From assembly GCF_008831285.2 (NCBI RefSeq), contig NC_045140.1, forward strand, positions 22,276,131 to 22,340,130: 64,000 nt of DNA. The letters run 5' to 3'. The notes under the pieces were generated by a model that worked only from the letters and a program-made list of their open reading frames with translations, did not search any database and had not been told where the DNA came from. Within the stretch, counting starts at the first letter, position 1. Each line of letters begins with the position of its first letter. Positions 47,955 through 60,276 of the stretch are shown here, piece by piece. This DNA is from Nymphaea colorata. Taxonomy: Eukaryota; Streptophyta; Magnoliopsida; Nymphaeales; Nymphaeaceae. The position numbers and the translations under genes are program-made.

Positions 47955-50900
47955 ATGGAGTTCGACAGCGACAAGTTCGTGAGGTAATTGTTTTTCTTAG
48001 AAATTGTTTTATGATGGAACTGTTTGTTATTTTAATTTCATGTTTCCGGGACTAGATATTATTCTGGTTTTTGGTTCAATCACGCTTTCCGTTGCTCAGA
48101 GTTCGAGTTTGACACATGGAAAAGTTTCAACTTCCATGCAATGTTGGGTAACTGCGAGTCATAGTTGCCGTTCTTTTGATCAGATTTTATCCTTCTGAAA
48201 AGAATTCTAAACTCTCATGGGAGAAGGACGACGCATCAAGCAAAGCAAAATTTAAGTCGTTTGATGTGGCAGCTCATTTCCTGAGACCTGGGGTTTTTGG
48301 GCACTTTAGCGGATCTTCATCATCTTCATCTGCTGCGAAGTCGAAGGTCTTTGCGGAGGACCACGAGCCATGGAGGAGGCGAATTTTCGACCCGGGCAGC
48401 GAGCACGTTCTAATGTGGAACCGCATTTTCCTCATGTCGTGTTTGGTAGCTCTGTTCCTCGATCCGTTGTACTTTTACCTTCCGCGGATAGGAACACGAT
48501 CCCCGTGCATCGATACGGATTTGAGTCTAGGAATTGTAGTGACCCTTTTCAGAACGATTGCAGATATATTCTACTTCTTGCACATGCTGATTAAATTTCG
48601 AATTGCGTACGTGGCCCCAAGTTCGCGCGTGTTTGGCAGGGGGGAACTTGTCATGGATCCTAAGAAGATTGCCATGAGATACCTGAAATCGGACTTTCTT
48701 ATAGACCTTATTGCTACCTTGCCTCTTCCTCAGGTATGCTTTTGATTCTCGAGGTTTATACAAGGGTCATTTTTTTTTTTTAAATTTCAGTTTTCTTCTG
48801 AATTGACTTTCATTAGGAGTATTTCAGTCGTATAGTTAATGGTGTCATGTAATCCACTGATATGCATAAATCTTGGCGTGACTTCTTCTTTAGTATATGA
48901 TATGCAAAAAGAGTACAAAAGTCACCATGCTTTTGATGTTTTTTTTACTCCCGGTATGTGGTGGCTCACCATCCCGGTCAAGTTATTCACATCTGGAAAT
49001 GATTTTTGCCGTGTTGCTTCTTGGGATTGGCATCTCCATGTCATCATACTAGGCGTTTAGGCATATTTCTTCAAAGTTCAAACTATTGGCCTTACTGCAT
49101 AACTTTTATCTCATGGTTGGGAGCTTATCAAATTGTTCTCTACGGTCATGCCAGTTTAATAAATGATTTCAAGGCTTGCAAAATGTCATTATGTTGTTTT
49201 TCGCACCATCGGAGGAACAAGTTCTCTCGTTGATATTTGAAGACAAAAATCATCATGCATATCTAGGTGCATTTTCAATTATATACAGTTCAACGAATAT
49301 GCCTCTTGAAGTTACGTGTACTTCTGTGCTTTCATGCCTTTTGTTTCTTCATTTGATTTCTGAGGCATGTCAAAAAAGTTAGCAGATAAACACACGACCA
49401 GTCTTAGAATGCATTTTGAGGAAGCTGCACTTCTATCCTATCTTAGCATCTAACAGTTAATGGCATGTATGTGCAGATGGTCATCTGGTTTATCATACCT
49501 GCGGTTAGGAACTCCAATGCTGATCATACCAATAACGCATTAGCTTTGATTGTTCTGTTCCAGTACGTTCCGAGATTGTATTTAATTTTCCCCTTGAGTG
49601 ATCAAATTGTGAAGGCAACTGGTGTTGTTACAAAGACTGCTTGGGCTGGGGCTGCTTATAATCTGCTTCTTTATATGATTGCAAGTCATGTAAGTGTATC
49701 AAAATTTTTCTTTTTAGTTGTATCTTTTTATCTTAGAATATCTGGAACAAGGTCTGAGAGTTCAACCTCCCCACTTCCCTGCCTCCCTGCCTCTTCCCTT
49801 CCTTCTTTTGCTGCTTTTTTGTGTTAATATTATCTGGTCAACATCTTGAAACGATTTTTTTCTGCCATCCAGGTACTTGGTGCATCATGGTATCTGATTT
49901 CTATTGAGAGACAGACCACATGTTGGAAGAGAGAGTGCAGAAGAGAGGTCACTGCTGTCTGCTATTCTAGTTTTTTATACTGCAACACATTAAATGATAG
50001 TGATCGTAAGGCCTGGGCAAATGTTACACAAGTTTTTGATAGGTGTGATCCTCAGACCAGCAAGATATTTAGTTATGGTATTTTTGCGGATGCCTTGAGT
50101 AATCAGGTCGTCTCCACAAATTTCCTTGAGAAATACTTTTACTGCCTGTGGTGGGGTTTGCAGCAACTAAGGTAAAGTTCAATTCTAGCATTTCATTAAT
50201 GAGAATAATGAGCCCAATTTATTACACAAGAGCATGTAACATTTGGAGGGACACCAATTAAGGAGTGTTTGGGTCACATGTCAGGAAAAAAAGGCATATT
50301 GGAGGGAAATAATTTTCAATAGAATTTGATAATAATTTGAAGATTTCATTGACGAACTGGGGTCTGATATATATGTGCTACTGAAACTTTAAGTGGAACT
50401 GAAATGCATTTCAACTGTCCATCCAAATATCTCAAATAACAAGCAGCACCCACATGTTCTGTGCAGAGCAATCTTCTCAACATTGTCTACCCTTTTGATG
50501 TTGTTTTTTCTGAGTTCATTACATTCATGCTGCCCGATTTAATGGAAATGGTTCACTTTTGTGCATTATCAGAGTTCATTTCAAACCCAGAATGTATAAA
50601 AGTTATTTCTCGAAAAGGACATATCCTATTGAAACAAGCCTTCTGACTGAAAAAATTTACACCAATCCGATGAAGCTTCTCTAGTTTCTAAATGTATTCA
50701 CGGAAAACATTTTTGTTCATCTCCATGTTCTATAATGTAATCATACAACTAAAAACAATGCCATTTTTTTTTCAAAAGAAAAATTGTCTGGCATGATTTG
50801 GGTACCAAATTTGGGGATGAATCACGTGTAGAAAAAGTTTTAAAGGTTTGGTAAAGCCAATAAGTTGGCGAATAGTAATTTACAGTTGCTATCATGCATG

Positions 50901-53900
50901 ATGAGAAAAATGAGGGTTGCATGATTATTGAGAATGGCCAACGTTCATGTGAAACACATCCATTTGAGTGGCCATCCACAATGAGAGAAATATGTGCCTC
51001 ATACTTGCAGAAGGTTCGTTAATCTGATGAACACATCTTTAGAAATATTCATATGTAAAGTTGGCAATCTGCTTCTTCTGGTATGGGAAATTCAGGTTTG
51101 TTTTTGAGAATGTAAAATAGCTTTCTTGATCTTTTTCTCTTTTGTGGATAAGTAGAACCAAGGTAAATTTTGAAATTATGAAAGTGAAAGTTCCAGCTTT
51201 TTTCAGAAAAGTGAGGGGTCCCCAGTCAAATAGTTTCAACTGAGCTTGTGGGAGTTAGCCATCGCTTCTTCCTCGAGACAGCGAAACTTGCAAAAGAGTT
51301 TTACAAGCAATATTGCCCTTTGTCACCCACTTGTTGTTTTTTGGTTGGGCTTCTGCCCATTTCCCATTGATGTGACAGTCAAAATGGCAAGATTCTATTT
51401 CTCTTGAATTCTAGGGCATCTCTTTGCCTTTATTTGACTTTCTTGAGGTGCTGGTACCTCTATAGTGTTCTCAAACAGTTCAGTTTCAAGGTGCTCTCCC
51501 CATTGGCAGGCTTTCCAGTTGCCACACCAAAAGCAAGAGAAACCCCATCCTACTGTCCTTTTTTGCATCCCCATGCTAATTAAGCTACCTTTCCCACTCA
51601 CTAAAGGAGAACATGACAAACTCTTATCAGAAAAACATCATAGTGGTTGTAGGTAGCTTCTTGAGGATTATAACATTATTAACTCTTCCTTCTTTAATAT
51701 ATCAATGACATAAACATGTATGTTTTTGTTAGTCCAAAAAGGAACAAATGTGTTTTCCCTATTTAGACAAATCTTATCTATTCGTTCCCAGTCGTATCTT
51801 ATTTGATATCAGGCTGATACACGCTGATATTGATAACTCTGTCTTGCATGCAAAATTTTATGATCTCCTTCTACTCTGTGGATCTGAAGGTTAATATTGG
51901 AGGGCCATAAGGGAAAAGAAAGTTTATGATTTAGTTTCCCATCATTTTGTTGTTTCAATTTTTCTTGCTATAAAGTGCTCATACTAATAAAATTATGTTA
52001 GCATTCTTGTAGAATCTTTGCAAATTGTAGTTAGTTCTCATATTCTGTCAGCTTGATTTTTTGAACTAAAAATAGGGAAACATAGATTTATAATTTTGTG
52101 AATTTTTTCAGTTCTTATGGGCAGAATTTGCAGACAAGCACCTTCATCGGGGAGACTGCATTTGCTATACTCATTGCCATTTTGGGTTTAGTGCTTTTTG
52201 CACATTTGATTGGAAATATGCAGGTAAATCTGCTTGTTTATATTGCCACCGAGAAACTCCATGCCTGCATGATTTGTTAAATGCTCATCTGTTTCTACAC
52301 CATGAACCATATTTCTACTTTCCAGCTTATTTCATGGATAAGAAGATGAACAATTTTTCTGGCTCTGAAGTCTGAAAACTTCTTCACTGGCTCTGTGTCT
52401 TACTTATCATGTTATCTATAGCTCTAATCGATCCGCTGGCAGTCTTTCCTTGTCTCAAAACTCAAAACTGCAGCCTGATTTTCTTTATATAGAAATAAAA
52501 TTAACTGATGCTGTTGATTTGAGGCCCTGAGAGTGATCTGCCTTAAATAGTCCTTACAATTATTGATTATGGAGATTGTTAATCTTGACTAGCATGCACA
52601 TGAACTGTGGATTTGCTTGGGTGCGAATTTTGGATTGTCTTTTTGATGGATGCAACATGTGGACTTCAATGTTTTAAGTTCCGTAAATAGTTATTTATCG
52701 CATTTCATGGGTTTTTCCCATTTTTCTCTCTTGCCTTTTTCCCCCATATTATAATGGGCATACTTTATGTCTATGTTACTTTCTGATGCAGCTTGTGTTT
52801 GCAGAGAACTAATATCTGTGCTCTATGCTATTTAAGTTATACAAATTCTTTTCCTTATGCTCTTGAGTAGGATGTGTGGCTCTTTCCTCTGCCCATATAG
52901 TCTTGTTTCACTTTTTCTTTTGATATGTTTAACTGACCACATAATTATGCATTATACTTCCATGTTTTGGTGTTTCCATTCATGATGGGGCATAAACTTG
53001 AGTCTGTATTGAGCTGTTGCAAATCTGTAGTCTAACCATTTTAATGGTTCTGTTTCTTCATTCTATATATGGAATGAATATTATGTTTCTAGTTTCTACT
53101 AATGTTATACCATCCAAGGTCATCACTTTGTGCATTGCTTGTTCTTCACATAGTTGGATTATCTAGTCATTCGAGCTACATGCTTGGTCTGGTTGGAGAT
53201 TGTTATGATTAATTTTGTAAAAAGTTTGATTGTCTAAGGCTGATTTGGTCGTTTTTATACTCAATTCATCTATGTCAGACAGATACAGTTTTTATTCTGC
53301 ACAAAAAGGATGCAGCTACTGCTTTGCACTATACAGTAAAAACATGTGAGGCTGTGACAAGCTTATACAAATTGGAAGTGTATATTTTTCATCAGGTAGA
53401 AAGGGCCGTGAGAATGTATGGACTCATACATGCAGAAAATTGGAACTATACATGGTAGTAGCCTTTATATGATATATTACTTCTGTATGTAGGTCTACCC
53501 AGTATATCAAAACTTACCACTTCAGGCACAGGAATGTTGGACATATCAACATATTCATGTGTGGGGTCACCCACTTGGTACTTTCAACAGTCATCGGAGT
53601 GGCTAGAATCCAAGGCCCCTTAGCAGTTGCTACGTTTGTTATAAATAGCTAACATAAGCAGTCCTTACCAGAGACCAATTGGGAACTATTATTTCTGTTT
53701 TTCAACAGGACTAATTTAGCACTAAAAGGGATTTGCTTAGATGACCATGGCAAGGACCAGAAAGATTTAGTTAATAAGCAAGATGAAACAGAAGTTATGG
53801 CACAAAAGTTTTGGGATAATGGTATACACTGATTGTTGAAATACAGTGTTTCCGGTGGCAGGGTTTGATGGGGGTTCCAGAATACAGAATTACATAGTAA

Positions 53901-55186
53901 AATGAAAAGAGTCGGTGCCTCTCATCGATGCAAATGTGTACCCTGTAACCTGAAATAGCTAATGTGATCTGCTTTCAGCAGCAGATTTTCAAGGTATAAA
54001 TTTGTCTTCTTGAGTTACAAATGTAAAAATTCTTGCAGTGACAAATGGTCTTATACCCATGTAATGTGGCACTAAAACTTTGGAGTAGCTACTGATACTA
54101 AATTAAGGAAAAATGTGAAGGAAATTTAAGGAAATAATAGACTGAAATTATAAATAACTGAAGGGAATAGAAGAAAATGAAGGTTGAATTTTTGAAGGTA
54201 GACTAAAGGACGAAAAACTAAACTGGAAATAAAGGTGGAAACAGAGGAAATTAACCGAGAAAGTTTTATCTTATGACTTCAGCTCGTTTTATCAATGGAT
54301 CTGGATCTAATATAGATCTGGACCAACCCAGATCCAGTTAATGAATATGGACACTGGTTCATGGATCTTTACATTGTGGACATAATACTAGGGTTTAACA
54401 AAAGAAAACAATAAAACAAAAGATGATTCAAAACTTTGGTGTAAATTCCAAATCAACTGAGCAGTCTCCATGGGATCCAATATACGTTGGTTTTGGATCT
54501 ACTCAGCATCCACTTTGCATCACTAGCCTAATTAATATTGGGCTGAGGAAAATTATGAAGTACTCAAATTCTGGTTTTCATGTGAGAATTTCAGTTGCAT
54601 TTAGTTCAAGGCATGGAAAAATGGTTCCGGTCCCACGATTCACAAAGATCTCTATATTTCTTGCAGTGATAGTGCTACATCATGGGATTCATTCTGGGAA
54701 TCCTAGAAAGAGCTAGGGATTGATTTGAGAATAGTCCACTTTTTAATCAGAGACAAGAAAATGAAGATAACAAATTACATAATTGCATAAATTTTTCCTA
54801 GAAAAACATATTTACTATCAACTCTTTTCTTTAACAGTGAAGCCTTTTTGTTTTATGCATAATTCTTTACCTATTATGCAATCTGTTTCCGAATCCCAGA
54901 AGAAAAGCATAGACAATAATGTGAATTATCATCTTGTTTTGAATAAGAGCTACATTTAGATTCGTATATAACTAAGAGACGAGGGAATGATGGAGGCAGT
55001 GGTAGATGGTCAAGGAAGAAGATGAGGCGTGGGACAAGGAGCTTTTCTTTTAAAGCTGGAGGCTGGCCTACCAAGCTTGGTGCTTCTGCTACTTGAAGAA
55101 GAGAGAGAGTGAGAGGCAAGCAAAGGTGTAGCTCTCTTTCTATAGGATCGATCAAGTATTTGAGGTTCATGTCCACCCATAATAGC

Positions 55187-55222
<36 letters not shown>

Positions 55223-55631
55223 AGGCGAATGTGCGCCTTAATTTTCTACAGGATCAATCAAGGATTTGAGGTTCATGTCCACCTGTCATATTGTAGGAGT
55301 CTCGCAATGGCAAGCAGGTCATGGATGAAGGCCTTGGGCCCTTGAGAAAGAGGAGCAGGAAAGTTTAAGAGGTTTTAGGGGCAAAGTTCTTGCAATTTTT
55401 CTGCTTTTCTTCAGGGCTGGGCACTGGACTGATCCAAGGCCACATCCATGTAGTGGACCCAGCTCTAAGTTAATTTTGGGAGGCTCTGGCCCACCCTCGC
55501 CCAAAACTGGCTCTGCCCTACATCTGAATCTTGGGCCTGACACCAGAAAAAGAAGAAATGGAGGAGAGGACCGGATGCAAAGACAGGTCCAAGTGAAAAC
55601 CAAGATTCCCAGTCCCTGTTACTGAAAGGAA

Positions 55632-55703
<72 letters not shown>

Positions 55704-57380
55704 GTCCGTTTTGTTTTTCTGAATTTTCATTTAAAAAATTGCTTTTGCTTATTACCTTACTAGTTATTGGGCGCAGTATCCGCTTATGACTATTGAGAGC
55801 TTTTTTTGGAATTTTAACTGTTTCTTGCTTACATCTCATTGAATTTTGCTGTTATTCTGGTTGATGCTTTCATTCAGTATTGTTTATACATTATTAATGA
55901 CCATCTATATTTTTAGACATATCTTCAATCTCTTACTGTGAGGCTTGAAGAGTGGAGGCTCAAGCGGAGGGACACTGAGGAATGGATGAGACATCGTCGC
56001 CTACCTCCAGATCTTCAGGACCGTGTCCGGCGGTTTGTCCAGTATAAGTGGATTGCCACGCGTGATGTTGATGAAGAGTCTATCCTGCGTGGGTTGCCTA
56101 CTGATCTTCGTCGAGACATTCAGCGGCACTTGTGCTTGGACCTTGTTCGGCGTGTAAGGGGTTTCTTCTGTATCTCTTTTCCAAGTATTATTCTATATAG
56201 CGTTGTATTATATTGAAAAATATAGCACTTATTTTTCTTCTGAAGTGCTTTGGGTGATTATTGTAGAAGTTTTAACTTCTGATTCCTATTTTGCAAACAC
56301 TACTGTCAAGGACCAAAGTCTTTTGGGCATAAAATGAAGGTCACATTTGTTTATTCTTGATGGTTTCAAGTTAGAATAATGTCAAATGTTAATTTTGTGG
56401 TGTCTGCTTGATATGGTGTAAAACATTATGAAGTGCATTATGGGCTATTTTAAGTTTATGAAACCTGGATAGAAGAATATGTAGAGACAATTCTGTCCAC
56501 GACATAGATTCGTAACGCACTGCAAATTGCCTTTTTTCGTAGAGCATGCAAATTGTTTACAACTTTAGAGATCTAGGTTCATTCTTAGAACATGGCACTG
56601 CTTGCTTAGTGTGCACACTGTTTTCTGGGTTTTCAGGTACCCTTCTTCTCACAGATGGATGATCAGCTCTTGGATGCTATATGTGAGCGCCTAGTCTCCT
56701 CCTTGAGCACTGAAGGCACATTCATTGTACGTGAGGGAGACCCTGTCACTGAGATGCTCTTTGTCATTCGAGGGAGGCTTGAAAGTTCCACAACCAATGG
56801 AGGGAGAACTGGTTTCTTCAACTGTATTACTTTAAGGCCTGGAGACTTCTGTGGTGAAGAGCTGCTTGCATGGGCTTTGCTTCCTAAATCCACTGTGAGT
56901 CTCCCTTCTTCAACAAGAACAGTCAAAGCACTTGGTGAAGTGGAGGCTTTTGCATTACGCGCAGAGGACCTGAAGTTTGTTGCCAACCAGTTTAGGCGGT
57001 TGCATAGCAGGAAGCTACAGCACACATTCCGCTACTACTCACACCATTGGAGAACGTGGGCAGCCTGTTTCATACAGGCTGCATGGCAGCGCTACAAGAG
57101 AAGAAAGATGGCAAAGGAGCTCATGACACAGGAGTCATTCTCCATGACGAGGGAGCAACTAGAGGAAGATGAGGGAATGCAAAATTGCTATGAGAAACCC
57201 CCTGTCACTTCTAATGCAAAACAAAATCTTTCTGTCACCATACTTGCGTCAAGATTTGCTGCAAATACAAGGAAAGGAGTTCAGAAAGTGACAGGTGTCA
57301 CAGCACCAAGTTTAACGGAAGAGCTGCCAAAGTTAGCGAAGCCTGAGGAACCTGATTTTTCTACAGAGGTTGAAGATTGA
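47955..57380 (+). CDS. cyclic nucleotide-gated ion channel, group III (CNGC14/17-like)
   Basis: A plasma-membrane cation channel, Ca2+-permeable in the family and regulated by calmodulin. Seven exons give 727 residues: 47955-47983, 48184-48733, 49477-49689, 49873-50171, 52112-52223, 55917-56153 and 56637-57380, all GT..AG and in frame. It begins MEFDSDKFVRFYPSEK, close to CNGC14. The S1-S6 core includes WNRIFLMSCLVALFLDPLYF (S1), the S2-S4 stretch with TLPLPQ, and FQYVPRLYLIFPLS. The pore reads SSYGQNLQTS (residues 364-373), with the plant GQN filter. The C-linker has RLEEWRLKRRDTEEWM. The cyclic-nucleotide-binding domain starts about residue 481 and contains GDFCGEELLAWALLP in the phosphate-binding cassette; the IQ motif AACFIQAAWQRYKRRK is at about 622-637. 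The C-terminus EEPDFS is typical of the group. Introns 4 (1.9 kb) and 5 (3.7 kb) are large and carry only repeats. Confidence 0.96.
55102..55283. repeat. local duplication around a GA microsatellite, CNGC intron 5
   Basis: About 55102-55178 and 55207-55283 share GAGAGAGGCA, ATCAAG.ATTTGAGG and TTCATGTCCACC in the same order. Between them lies a (GA)n run at 55189-55220, which probably mediated the duplication. Confidence 0.7.
55635..55700. repeat. (TA)33 microsatellite in CNGC intron 5
   Basis: An uninterrupted TA run of about 66 bp, the longest in the window, about 220 bp upstream of exon 6. Confidence 0.97.
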
Positions 57381-57714
57381 AAATATTCAGCCAGTCTAAC
57401 TTACGTAGACCGGATAGTTTTTCTCTGAAAATTAGGTGCTTTCCAGTTGAGGGCATTTATATGACGAATCTCCCCTGAAAGGGCTCAAATTAAAATTGTT
57501 TTCCTCTCTCTCAATATTTTGTGTGTATTCTCGGTAGGATGATGACAATGCAAAATCTTGCCCTCTGTATCGGATTGTCAGAGCTTCACGTGGTTGATGT
57601 ACTTTGCTAACTAATTTTGTCTATTCTAACGTAGATTGGATTATGTTTATATAGTAATCCCAGCTCTCTGGTGAAGATTTGTGCTGAGGTCTATAGCTAA
57701 TTTTGAAATTACTA

Positions 57715-58040
57715 GCATGAGGGCTTGATTTAGGATAGTTTTTGAAAGATTTCTAATGTGAGAAATAGATCTGAAATCTTTTTTGAAAGAGTTTCAGCAT
57801 GAAGATTGAGTTTGAATTTTCTTTTGAAAAATTTCGTGCATGAGGTTGCGTTTGAAATTTCTGTTGAAAGGTTTCCAACACGAGGGCTGGATTTGATTTT
57901 TTTTTTTCACAATGTCATCTCAAAGATTGGATTTGAAAATGGATTTCAAAAACGTCAATCCAGAGGTTGTATTTGGAAAAAAATTGTGAAAAATGGCCGA
58001 TTAGATGCTGGGTTTGAAATGGATGTGAAAGTATCAGTAG
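57715..58040. repeat. degenerate ~41-bp minisatellite
   Basis: About eight units of 39-42 bp follow each other. Units open with a gcatgag-like start, then a ..ggatttgaaa-like middle, then ..ttttgaaagatttc. Clear unit starts are at 57715, 57756, 57797 and 57838, with later units more diverged. It begins about 335 bp downstream of the CNGC stop codon and may extend one unit upstream. Confidence 0.75.
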
Positions 58041-58627
58041 AAAGGCAAAGAGCTTCTAAACACACAATGACATGACTGATGGGCATCATGCAGGTTGCAG
58101 CTGCAGATAAATGAAGAGCTATATACGAATAATTACTAATTTTTATACAAATAATTATTTCTCCTTTGGCTAATTTTCACTTTTATTTGTTTATGGAGAC
58201 CGCTAATGGGAAAGCCATCCTACATCAACCACAAACTGACTGGCTTCCATTGTCAAACCTCTCTTTAGGACGAAGGTCTTTTCCAACTTGTCAAGAACAA
58301 CGCGCAACTTTGATCCAACGGCAACAAGGGCTTCCAATTTGTTTTGGGAAATTGTCAAGGCAGACAACAGAGACTCGCTTCTTGCATTGGAGGCAGATGA
58401 TTGAACCATTAACTCAAGATATTCTTCATTTTTTGCATAATGAACAGAATCTATGTGATGGGGATGTTCTACTTACGTCAAATTACTAGGTACTGGCGTT
58501 ATTACTACTTTCATGACATACTCTGAACATTAGTGCGCCCTTTCTCCACTTTCATGTTCTTTCCCGGGCTGGCCTTGCGGGGTTAAGCCCATCGGGTCGC
58601 CACGCTTGCCAGATGTTCAAGGCTGCT

Positions 58628-59332
58628 TACCATGAGTTGGTTTTTGTAATAATATAACTTTTTGAAGTCAAGTAGAAGTAGGTAGCTGCTGTGAGGTGCA
58701 TAGCTCAAACAGGTGGACTTGGGGCTTCTTGGAAACACATCTCTAGTTTGAAACCCGTTGGGGCCTATGCTTTTGTACCATAAGCGAGATGGGTCCTACG
58801 TGCAAGTTGAAGCACTGAAGATCTCACCACCTGGTAGAAACACAGCCCTAAACCCTCGAGTAAGGGGACCTCGAGTAAGGGGAGAAGGGAGAGCTTCAAT
58901 TGTTGCCTGGTGGTAGGATAGATCTCTGGCTCACCTTGAAGTCAAAGTAGCTGCAGTTTGCTTTAAAAAGTCATGCTTATCATGAGTTGGTTTTTGTAAT
59001 AATTTAACTTTCTGAAGTCAAGTTCGTGGCAGCTGCTTATCATGAGTTGGTTTTTGTAATAATATAACTTTCTGAAGTCAAGTTCGTGGCTGCTGCGAGA
59101 AGCATAGCTCAAACAGGCAACACATCTTTAGTTTGAAACCTGTGGGGGGCCTATACTCATGTATCGTAAGCGAGATGGGTCCTACCTGCAAGTTGAAGCA
59201 TATGAAATCTCACCATCTAATACAAACACAGCTCTAGTCCCTTAGGTAACGTGAGGAGGGAGTGCTTCAGCTCTCGCCTAGTTGGTTCGCTCACCTTGAA
59301 GTCAAAGTCGCTGCAGTTTGGTTTAAAAAGTT
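58628..59332 (+). repeat. tandem array with a tRNA-like (SINE-like) core
   Basis: A full unit at 58628-58972, a short partial unit at 58976-59035 and a second long unit at 59036-59332 share CATGAGTTGGTTTTTGTAAT at the start and CACCTTGAAGTCAAAGT near the end. Within the long units, ATAGCTCAAACAGG resembles a polymerase III A box and GTTTGAAACCC, about 40 nt on in the first unit, a B box whose CpG has decayed. The second long unit has lost about 20 bp between the boxes. Confidence 0.7.
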
Positions 59333-60067
59333 GATTCCAAAGTTGGCTGACAAAATCAATAAGGTTTTTTAAATGGGAGTCCTGTCCTTCCGTGTTGATT
59401 TCAAGAACACAGAAAAAATCGGCACGGCTTTACGCGTTTGCGACTTGCAAAGGCAACTAGTTATGTGCGCATATAGGATAACAAAAATGAACAGAACGTT
59501 TCCTTACTAAACTCAAGGGATTATGGAAAATATGTTTCGAGTCTCCATAAATAGGCCTTTCTTTTTGTTATAAGGAATAAAGTGTTCCTCAGTACTGTCC
59601 TAATTGGGAACCGATATCTATGGCACAAGTTTCCCTAAGGCACTTCATCATTATCCCTAACAAACGATATCAATTAAGAACAGCCCGGTAAAACATAATT
59701 ATCCGTTCACCATTAGGGATTAGAACGAGAAATCATTATCTGTTTACCATCTGGGATTGGGTCTGAACTTGGATAGGTTCTGAAAACCATGGACTCCGGC
59801 TTGAGGCGAGGAATGAAATCAGGACTTGGGATCTTGACAAATGTTTCAAAGGAAAGCCTTGAATGGGACACTTCCCTAACAACTGATTTGCTGGCAGATA
59901 GGAGCAAAGAATATCACAACAGCCTCTATGGAAGGCTTCATCCTGGGAAAAGAAAATCTATCCACATAGCTGACTATATTAAGGATGTTGACAGCGGTCT
60001 ACTCCTTCCTACCTGCCTTTAAACGTTCCAACAGACGGAAACCCCCTTCTGCCCCGTCCTCTTCTTC

Positions 60068-60276
60068 TTTATAAGAGGCCATTAGTCCCACTCATACACA
60101 TTACACACCTTTATCAATCTACAAGCAAGAAGCTAAGCATAAAGGAAGAGAGACAGACATACACATCATGCTTGTTTGCAGATTCAAGTTCGTTCAAGCC
60201 TGACTTGGTTCTGTACCAACAGTCTGGACGTGATCCATTGCAACTTACAGAGATCATAGAGTTCTTTCTATTGGGG
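60068..60276 (+). promoter_or_regulatory. promoter-like segment with a possible first exon
   Basis: TTTATAAGAGG at 60068-60078 is followed by an AC-rich, leader-like stretch and a purine-rich stretch, ending at 60276 in a strong splice-donor signal (GTGAGT from 60277). No long coding frame is present and no partner exon is recognised. It could be the first exon of a non-coding RNA, or the leader of an old LTR element. Confidence 0.3.

Noticed and set aside
55465-55839. 124-codon minus-strand frame in CNGC intron 5
   Set aside because: Built on the (TA)33 tract and lies inside an intron of a well-supported gene.
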